DNA of 64,000 nt. It comes from Pseudoduganella armeniaca. Its GTDB lineage: Bacteria; Pseudomonadota; Gammaproteobacteria; Burkholderiales; Burkholderiaceae_D. The position numbers were made by a program, and so were the translations under genes. Positions 58,059 through 64,000 of this stretch are shown in pieces. Where the stretch lies: NCBI RefSeq assembly GCF_003028855.1, contig NZ_CP028324.1:5394001-5458000 (forward strand), read 5' to 3'. Each line of letters begins with the position of its first letter. Position 1 is the stretch's first letter. The notes beneath the pieces were generated by a model, which saw nothing but the letters and a program-made list of their open reading frames with translations, had not been told where the DNA came from and did not search any database.

Positions 58059-59347
58059 CGCGTCACCTGCGGGCGCGAGGCCAGGCGGAAGTCGGCCTTG
58101 GCGGGCCGCCCCGGCAGGTCCAATGTCGCGACGGGTCGCGGCGTCTCGGCCACCACCTGGCCGCGGCGCATGACCAGCCGGCGCGCCGCGCGCAGCCGGA
58201 TCGCCTCGACGGGATCGGCCGCATCGAGCAGCACCAGGTCGGCGTGGCAGCCCGGCGCGATGCCATAGCCTTCCAGGCCGAGGATGCGCGCCGGCGTGGT
58301 GGTGACGGCGTCGAAGCAGGCGCGCATGGCCTGCTGGCCCGTCATCTGCGCCACGTGCAGTCCCATGTGCGCCACTTCCAGCATGTCGCCCGAGCCCATG
58401 CCGTACCAGGGGTCGAGCACGCAATCGTGGCCGAACGCCACGTCCACGCCGGCCGCCATCAGCTCCGGCACGCGCGTCATGCCGCGCCGTTTCGGATAGG
58501 TGTCGTGACGGCCCTGCAAGGTGATGTTGATCAGCGGGTTGGCGATGGCCGCCACGCCGCTCTCCGCGATCAGCGGCAGCAGCTTGCTGACGTAGTAGTT
58601 GTCCATCGAGTGCATCGACGTCAGGTGCGAGCCGGCCACGCGGCCGTGCAGGCCCAGGCGCTGCGTCTGGGCCGCCAGCGTCTCGATGTGGCGCGACAGC
58701 GGATCGTCCGATTCGTCGCAGTGCATGTCCACGCGCAGGCCCTGCTGCGCGGCGAACTCGCACAGGATGCGGATCGACTCGGCGCCGTCGGCCATCGTGC
58801 GCTCGAAATGGGGAATGCCGCCGACCACGTCGACGCCCTGCCCGATCGCGCGCTTCAGGTTGGCCAGCGCGGTCGGGCTGCGCAGCAGGCCGTCCTGCGG
58901 GAACGCGACCAGCTGCAGGTCCAGGTAGGGCGCCACGCGGCGCTTCACGTCCAGCAGCGCTTCCACGGCCAGCAGGCGGTCGTCGCACACGTCCACGTGG
59001 CTGCGGATCGCCAGCAGGCCGCGCGCCACTGCCCAGTCGCAGTAATGCAGGGCGCGCTCGACCAGCGCCTGCTGCGTCAGGTCCGGCTTCAGCTCGCCCC
59101 ACAGCGCGATCCCCTCCAGCAGCGTGCCGCTGGCGTTCACGCGCGGCAGGCCGTAGCTGAGGGTGGCATCCATGTGGAAGTGGGCATCGACGAATGGCGG
59201 GGTGACCAGGTCGCCGCCGGCATCGATCTCGCGCACGCCGCGCGCCGCCAGCTTCGGCCCGACGGCGGCGATACGCCCCGCTTCGATGGCGATATCGATG
59301 CCGGTGCGGCCGTCCGGCAAGGTGGCGTTACGGATCACTACGTCCAT
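58055..59347 (-). CDS. codA: Cytosine deaminase or related amidohydrolase
   Basis: 430 residues, metal-dependent amidohydrolase that deaminates cytosine to uracil if the assignment holds. Metal and active-site signatures follow E. coli CodA order: VDAHFHMDATLSYG, RSHVDVCDDRLLAVE, MHCDESDDPLSRH, GSHLTSMHSMDNYY, FGHDCVLDPWYGMGSGDML. No permease gene lies next to it; instead a GNAT gene is coupled. A related cyclic amide or pterin substrate cannot be excluded. Confidence 0.88.
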   Translation of the reverse strand: MDVVIRNATLPDGRTGIDIAIEAGRIAAVGPKLAARGVREIDAGGDLVTPPFVDAHFHMDATLSYGLPRVNASGTLLEGIALWGELKPDLTQQALVERALHYCDWAVARGLLAIRSHVDVCDDRLLAVEALLDVKRRVAPYLDLQLVAFPQDGLLRSPTALANLKRAIGQGVDVVGGIPHFERTMADGAESIRILCEFAAQQGLRVDMHCDESDDPLSRHIETLAAQTQRLGLHGRVAGSHLTSMHSMDNYYVSKLLPLIAESGVAAIANPLINITLQGRHDTYPKRRGMTRVPELMAAGVDVAFGHDCVLDPWYGMGSGDMLEVAHMGLHVAQMTGQQAMRACFDAVTTTPARILGLEGYGIAPGCHADLVLLDAADPVEAIRLRAARRLVMRRGQVVAETPRPVATLDLPGRPAKADFRLASRPQVTR

Positions 59348-59518
59348 CGGTGCGCTCCATCAGTTGGCTTGCCCGATTGTAGGCAGAGCGGCTGGGTTCG
59401 TGCAAACAAATTGCTGACAACGCTTTGTGCTGGCCCGCAATGTTGCAGTGCATAAATTCAACCTCCCGGCCCTGGCAGTCCCGGGCGGAAATTGCTTTGC
59501 AATGCGGTCAATCATGGC

Positions 59519-59524
59519 TAGAAT
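59519..59524 (+). promoter_or_regulatory. Possible phasin promoter -10 box
   Basis: TAGAAT with TTGCAA 16 bp upstream (59497-59502), 66 bp before the phasin start. The region also has several TGC-rich words (TTGCAGTGCA, TTTGCAATGC, ATTGCATCGC) that could bind the PHB regulator PhaR. Confidence 0.4.
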
Positions 59525-59589
59525 GCCTTTATTGCATCGCACCATTGGCGCAGTTTTCTCTGCATCATTCCCCTATTTCAGGAGTGCTT

Positions 59590-60444
59590 ATGACTTCGAT
59601 TACCGAGCAATTGTCCGCAACCAGCAAGTCGCAAATTGAAACGCAACTGAATCTGATGGACGCGGTGCTGCGCAAGTCCGTGGAAGGCGTGCAGCAGGTC
59701 GCCGCGCTGAACCTGCACACTGCCAGGAACGTGCTTGAACGCAGCACCAACTCGGCGCGCGAGCTGCTGGCCGCGAAGGATGCGCGCGAGATCCTGACCC
59801 TGGCAACGAAACCGCTGCCCACCGTCGAAGGCTGGCTGGCCTATGGCCGTGAGCTGTTCAGCATTGCCAGCCGCGCCCAGGCCGAGCTGTTGCAGTCTGC
59901 CGGCGCCCAGTTCGGCGCGCCGGGCCGGACGCTGGTGCTGGGCGCGCCCGTGCCCGCCGTGACCGAGGCGCCCGCGCAGGTGGCGGCGCATGTGGGCGAA
60001 GCGGCCAACGCGGCGGTCCACCAGGTGGCCGACAACGTCGAGGCGGCCAGCGAAGCCATCGCCCGCAGCGCGCAGCAAGCCGTTCAGGAAACCAGCCACG
60101 CGGCCACCCAGGCAACCACCCACGCCGCCCAGGAAGCGGCGGCCGCCGCACGCGAGGCGGCCCGCGCCGCCGCCGAGACGGCACCGCCGGTGGTCCAGGC
60201 CACGGAGCACGTGGTGGAGGCAGCCGTGGACAACGTCGAGCAGGCCACCGAGGCCATCGCCGCTGCCGTGGCGGAAGCCGCCCCCGTGACGCCGGCCGCG
60301 CAAGTGGACGACGGCGCATCCGCCCCGAAGACGGCGCGTGGCCGCCCGGCCGCCAAGCCGGTGGCGCAGGCGCTGGCCGAGATTGCCGACAAGCCGGCCA
60401 CCACCTTGAAGTCGGTGCCTGGCAAGGCGCAGCCGCGCAAGTAG
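59590..60444 (+). CDS. phaP: Phasin family protein with long Ala-rich tail
   Basis: 284 residues, longer than the usual 180-190. Residues about 1-115 are the phasin domain (SKSQIETQLNLMDAVLRKSV, NLHTARNVLERSTNSARELL, REILTLATKPLPTVEGWLAYGRE). Residues about 130-284 form an Ala/Glu/Thr-rich amphipathic region with repeated helical turns, then an Ala/Lys/Pro tail ending GKAQPRK. Coats polyhydroxyalkanoate granules. AGGAG lies 8 bp before the ATG. No phaC or phaB is in the window. Confidence 0.9.
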   Translation: MTSITEQLSATSKSQIETQLNLMDAVLRKSVEGVQQVAALNLHTARNVLERSTNSARELLAAKDAREILTLATKPLPTVEGWLAYGRELFSIASRAQAELLQSAGAQFGAPGRTLVLGAPVPAVTEAPAQVAAHVGEAANAAVHQVADNVEAASEAIARSAQQAVQETSHAATQATTHAAQEAAAAAREAARAAAETAPPVVQATEHVVEAAVDNVEQATEAIAAAVAEAAPVTPAAQVDDGASAPKTARGRPAAKPVAQALAEIADKPATTLKSVPGKAQPRK

Positions 60445-60466
60445 TCGGAACGCTGGCAAGACCCTT

Positions 60467-60520
60467 GGGGACAGGCACCTGTCTCAGGGCGGTAACGCCC
60501 TGAGACAGGTGCCTGTCCCC
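60467..60520. repeat. 25-bp-arm perfect hairpin (member E)
   Basis: Perfect 25-bp stem with loop GTAA; left arm begins GGGGACAGGCACCTGTC and ends TCAGGGCG. Left flank ACCCTT, right flank CGGTG. Starts 23 bp after the phasin stop. Confidence 0.87.
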
Positions 60521-60606
60521 GGTGCCTCTGACGTCGCTGGCTAGGGCAGCGTCCGACACGATCGAAAGTCCTGAGGTATCCTGACGGCCTTCGTCAAGGA
60601 TATGTC

Positions 60607-62358
60607 ATGAGTTTATCGAGACTGATCGCCGGCTTCGTGCGCTCGCACTGGCGCGCGTACGCGGGCGCCGCGGTCATGCTGGTCGGCGTGGCCCTGATCG
60701 CCATCTGGATTCCGCGCAAGGTCGGCGCCATGATCGACGCGCTGGCGGCGCACCAGCTCACGCGCAATGCCCTGCTGGCCGATGTCGGCCTGTTGCTGCT
60801 GGTCGGCCTGGCCAACTACGCGCTGCGGGTGGCGTGGCGCATCCGCCTGTACTCGGCCGCCTACCGCCTCGGTGTGGAACTGCGCACGCGCTTCTACCGG
60901 CGCCTGGCGCTGCAAGGCCCCGCCTTCTACCAGAAGCAGCGTACCGGCGACCTGATGGCGCTGGCGACCAACGATATCGACGCCATCGAGATGGCCGCCG
61001 GCGAGGCCATGCTGGCCGGTTTCGACGGCACGCTGACCCTGGTCATGGTGCTGGGCGTGATGACCCTGGGCGTCGACTGGCGCCTGGCCCTGGTCGCCCT
61101 GCTGCCCTTCCCGTTCATGGCCTATGCGTTCTGGCGCATCTCGTCGCACATCCACACGGCGTCCGCCGATTCCCTGAAGCGCTTCGCGGCGCTGAACGAT
61201 CACGTGCAGGAAACGCTGTCCGGCGTGCGCACCCTGCGCACGCTGGGCCTGGAAGCGCGCAGTGCCACCACCTTCGGCGAACTGGCCGGCAAGGCGGCCG
61301 ATGCCAGCCTGACGGCGCAGCGCTGGGAGGCCGCGTATGAACCGGCCGTGGGCCTGGCCCTGACAGCCGCCACCGGCCTGACCCTGGGCGTGGGCGGCTA
61401 CCTGGTGTGGCAAAACCAGCTGACGATTGGCGCGCTGACCAGCTTCTCGATGTACCTGGGCCAGCTGATCTGGCCGATGTTCGCGGCCGGCTGGGTGCTG
61501 TCGCTGATCGAACGGGGCCGCGCCGCGTGGGCGCGGCTGCACCCGATGCTCGACGCGCCGCTGTCGATCGACGATCGCGGCGGCGTGGCCGCGCTGGCGC
61601 CGGGCGAACTGGCGCTGGACGACGTCACCGTCTGCTATCCGGGCCAAAGCGAACCGGCGCTGGCCGGCGTCTCGCTGCGGCTGCGCCCGGGCCAGACGCT
61701 GGGCCTGGTCGGTCCCACCGGCGCCGGCAAGTCGACGCTGCTGCGCGTGCTGCTGCGCCAGTTGACGCCGCGCTCGGGCAGCATGCGCTGGGGCGGGCAT
61801 GCGCTGGACGAGTACACCTTGAAGGCGCTGCGCGACGCCATCAGCTGGGTGCCGCAGGAGTCGTTCCTGTTCTCGGCCTCGATCGCGGAAAACATCGCGC
61901 TGGCACGGCCGGACGCGACGCGCCAGGACGTGGAGCACGCGGCCGACCTGGCCGCCATCCACGACGACATCCGCCTGTTCCCGCACGGTTACGAGACGGA
62001 GGTGGGCGAACGCGGCATCACCCTGTCAGGCGGCCAGCGCCAGCGCGTGGCGATCGCCCGTGCGCTGCTGTCCGATAACGACCTGCTGCTGCTGGACGAC
62101 GCGCTGTCGGCCGTGGACACCGGCACCGAGACGCGCATCCTCGAACACCTGGAGGAACTGCGGCGCGAGCGCCCGCAACGCAGCGTCATCATCGCCAGCC
62201 ACCGCCTATCGGCCGTGGTCAACGCCGACCGCATCATCGTGCTGAAGGCCGGCCGCATCACGGAAGCCGGCACGCACGACGAACTGCTGGCGCTGGACGG
62301 CTGGTATGCCAGCCAGTGGCGCTACCAACAACTGGAGGCCAGCCTCGATGCACTCTGA
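60607..62358 (+). CDS. mdlA: ABC exporter half-transporter, MdlA-like
   Basis: 583 residues: N-terminal six-helix ABC exporter domain (about residues 15-300) and C-terminal ATPase (about 335-575). ATPase motifs are Walker A LVGPTGAGKSTLLR, Q-loop WVPQESFLF, signature TLSGGQRQRVAIARALL, Walker B LLLLDDALSAVD and switch His in IIASHRLSA. The Walker B catalytic residue is Asp instead of the usual Glu, as in the degenerate half of heterodimeric exporters. The next gene overlaps its stop by 11 bp, which indicates a heterodimer. Confidence 0.94.
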   Translation: MSLSRLIAGFVRSHWRAYAGAAVMLVGVALIAIWIPRKVGAMIDALAAHQLTRNALLADVGLLLLVGLANYALRVAWRIRLYSAAYRLGVELRTRFYRRLALQGPAFYQKQRTGDLMALATNDIDAIEMAAGEAMLAGFDGTLTLVMVLGVMTLGVDWRLALVALLPFPFMAYAFWRISSHIHTASADSLKRFAALNDHVQETLSGVRTLRTLGLEARSATTFGELAGKAADASLTAQRWEAAYEPAVGLALTAATGLTLGVGGYLVWQNQLTIGALTSFSMYLGQLIWPMFAAGWVLSLIERGRAAWARLHPMLDAPLSIDDRGGVAALAPGELALDDVTVCYPGQSEPALAGVSLRLRPGQTLGLVGPTGAGKSTLLRVLLRQLTPRSGSMRWGGHALDEYTLKALRDAISWVPQESFLFSASIAENIALARPDATRQDVEHAADLAAIHDDIRLFPHGYETEVGERGITLSGGQRQRVAIARALLSDNDLLLLDDALSAVDTGTETRILEHLEELRRERPQRSVIIASHRLSAVVNADRIIVLKAGRITEAGTHDELLALDGWYASQWRYQQLEASLDAL

Positions 62359-64000
62359 CCGCACCGCCGAAGAAAAACGCGACCAGAAGGCGCAGATGCG
62401 GCGCGCCTTCGGCCTGCTGCGGCGCGCCGCGCTGCCGGATCGCCATCACCTGGGCTGGGCCGTGCTGTGGCTGGCCTGCGCCGCCGGGCTGGAGGTGATC
62501 GGCCCGCTGCTGGGCAAGCGCCTGATCGACGAGCACCTTCTGCCGCGCGTGCTGGATTGGACCGCGATGGCGCTGCTGCTGGGCGGCGTCGTATTGACCG
62601 GCTGGGCCGCCAGCTGGCTGCGCTACCTGCAGCTGACCCGCCTGTCAGGCCTGGCCATGCGCTCCGTGCAGCGCCTGCGCGAACAGGTCTACGGCCACGT
62701 GCTGCGCCTGCCGATGGCGTTCTTCGACCGCGCCATCACGGGCCAGCTGGTGTCGCGCGTGACGAATGACACGGAGGCCGTCAAGGGCCTGTATATCCAG
62801 GTGCTGTTCGTGATCCTGGACAGCACCATCGTCCTGGTCGGCACGATCGCCGCGATGGCGTGGCTGGACTGGCGCCTGATGCTGATCGTGGTGGCGCTGA
62901 TGCCGTGCGTGCTGGGCATCGTGTGGCTATACCAGCGCCTGTCCGCGCCGGCGGTGACGCGCGCGCGCCAGCTGCGCAGCGACATCAACGCGCAGATGGC
63001 CGAATCGATCGGCGGCATGACGGTGCTGCAGGCGAACAATGCCGAGCAGCGCTTCGCCGATCGCTTCGCGCATACCAACGCCGAACATTACACGCAGCGC
63101 GTGGCCGAGATCCGCGCCAACGCCTGGCTGCTGCGGCCCGCGCTGGACATGCTGAACGTGGTGCTGCTGGCGGCCGTGATCTGGTTCTTCGGCCAGCGCG
63201 GCGGCAGCGCCGCGCTGAACGCCGCCGAAGTGGGCGTGCTGTACGCGTTCATCAACTACATCGCCCGCGTGATCGAGCCGCTGATCCAGATCACCATGCA
63301 GTTCAGCCAGCTGCAGCAATCCGTCGTCGCCAGCGCGCGCGTCGCCGGCCTGCTGGACGAAGCGGGCGCACCGGAGCATGGCAAGGGCGCCGGCCAGCGC
63401 AAGGCGGCCGCCAATGCCGCCGCCGACGGTCCCGCGATCGCGATCCGCCACCTGGACTTCGCCTATATCGACGACCAGCGCGTGCTGCACGACCTGTCGC
63501 TGGACATTCCGCAAGGCGCCTTCTTCGGCATCGTCGGCCACACCGGCAGCGGCAAGTCGACCTTGCTGTCGCTGCTGCTGCGCTACTACCCGGCGCGCCA
63601 CGGCAGCATCCTGATGAACGGCGTGGCTCTGGACGACATCGACATCGAACAGTTCCGCGCCGATGTCGGCCTGGTGCCGCAAGACCCGTTCCTGCTGGCC
63701 GCATCGGCCATCGAGAACATCGACATGGGTCGCGGCCTGCCGCGCGAACGCATCCAGGCGGCCGCGCGCGCGGCGCATGCGCACGACTTCATCACGGCGC
63801 TGGAGGACGGCTACGACACGCTGCTGGGCGAAGGCGGCTCGCGCCTGTCGTCCGGCCAGAAACAGCTGATCGCGATCGCCCGCGCGCTGGCCGGCGAACC
63901 GCGCATCCTGCTGCTGGACGAAGCCACGTCGCGCATCGACAGCCAGACCGAACAGATCGTGCAGCAGGCGCTGAACGAGCTGCGCGGCCGGGTGACGATC
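62348..64000 (+). CDS. mdlB: ABC exporter half-transporter, MdlB-like (3' end cut off)
   Basis: 551 residues visible, of about 590-600 expected. Exporter membrane domain (about residues 30-330), then ATPase: Walker A IVGHTGSGKSTLLSLL, Q-loop LVPQDPFLLA, signature RLSSGQKQLIAIARAL and Walker B ILLLDEATSRID, with the catalytic Glu kept. Together with the preceding gene it forms a MdlAB/BmrCD-type multidrug or lipid exporter with one consensus and one degenerate ATP site. The frame runs to the right edge. Confidence 0.94.
   Translation, partial: MHSDRTAEEKRDQKAQMRRAFGLLRRAALPDRHHLGWAVLWLACAAGLEVIGPLLGKRLIDEHLLPRVLDWTAMALLLGGVVLTGWAASWLRYLQLTRLSGLAMRSVQRLREQVYGHVLRLPMAFFDRAITGQLVSRVTNDTEAVKGLYIQVLFVILDSTIVLVGTIAAMAWLDWRLMLIVVALMPCVLGIVWLYQRLSAPAVTRARQLRSDINAQMAESIGGMTVLQANNAEQRFADRFAHTNAEHYTQRVAEIRANAWLLRPALDMLNVVLLAAVIWFFGQRGGSAALNAAEVGVLYAFINYIARVIEPLIQITMQFSQLQQSVVASARVAGLLDEAGAPEHGKGAGQRKAAANAAADGPAIAIRHLDFAYIDDQRVLHDLSLDIPQGAFFGIVGHTGSGKSTLLSLLLRYYPARHGSILMNGVALDDIDIEQFRADVGLVPQDPFLLAASAIENIDMGRGLPRERIQAAARAAHAHDFITALEDGYDTLLGEGGSRLSSGQKQLIAIARALAGEPRILLLDEATSRIDSQTEQIVQQALNELRGRVTI

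Noticed and set aside
36877..60520. The 25-bp-arm hairpins as ordinary rho-independent terminators
   Set aside because: They are followed by CGGYG or AGGGGTT, not a T-tract, and real terminators in the window (groEL, cytochrome c) look quite different. A secondary role in ending transcripts is still possible.

Overview
This is a high-GC chromosomal segment that most resembles a betaproteobacterium of the Oxalobacteraceae (Massilia/Duganella/Telluria type). The evidence is a homodimeric-type AceE, a glucokinase-HexR fusion, a betaproteobacterial small Trp-rich protein, PEP-CTERM proteins, a phasin, and a TonB-receptor-centred starch system. The taxonomic placement is inference from gene content; no rRNA gene is present.

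Layout. 1-6.1 kb: housekeeping genes (aceE on the minus strand and cut by the left edge, folD, the M3 peptidase prlC, holC and a small coupled gene). 6.3-8.7 kb: two tandem paralogous amino-acid-type substrate-binding proteins with no permease or ATPase nearby. 8.7-13.7 kb: cytochrome c, a small Trp-rich membrane protein inside a 347-bp tandem duplication, ilvD, a divergent LysR gene, lgt. 13.8-15.3 kb: two tandem PEP-CTERM proteins, the first frameshifted. 15.3-16.9 kb: EVE protein, 6S RNA, zapA and a coiled-coil partner, a tiny membrane protein. 17-19.2 kb: groESL with CIRCE. 19.2-24.9 kb: PoxB-like ThDP enzyme, small unknown genes, a PadR/MFS efflux pair, a 33-aa ORF.

25-58 kb is dominated by alpha-glucan use. 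The layout predicts a complete path. A TonB-dependent receptor (49.2-51.9 kb) imports maltodextrins over the outer membrane. Secreted hydrolases (pullulanase, two GH13 enzymes, GH31, and a six-hairpin glycosidase fused to an esterase) cut them. An SLC45-like MFS carrier takes up maltose or maltodextrin. A cytoplasmic GH13 alpha-glucosidase, a glucokinase-HexR fusion and phosphoglucomutase then feed glycolysis. Nine 15-bp sites of the form TGTAG-N5-CTACA lie before these genes and before aceE. They resemble the known HexR site, so the fusion protein encoded here may control the whole set. A POT peptide carrier, an MCP, an M2 peptidase, a beta-helix protein, a HAF-repeat protein and an IS1595-type element are interspersed. 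57.5-64 kb: GNAT, cytosine deaminase, phasin, and a heterodimeric ABC exporter cut by the right edge.

Two cross-cutting observations matter. First, at least eleven intergenic palindromes are present, including five hairpins with arms of exactly 25 bp whose inner sequences differ but stay complementary. Second, three genes each carry one apparent missing base in a G or C run. Correcting each restores a full frame, so these may be sequencing errors rather than pseudogenes.
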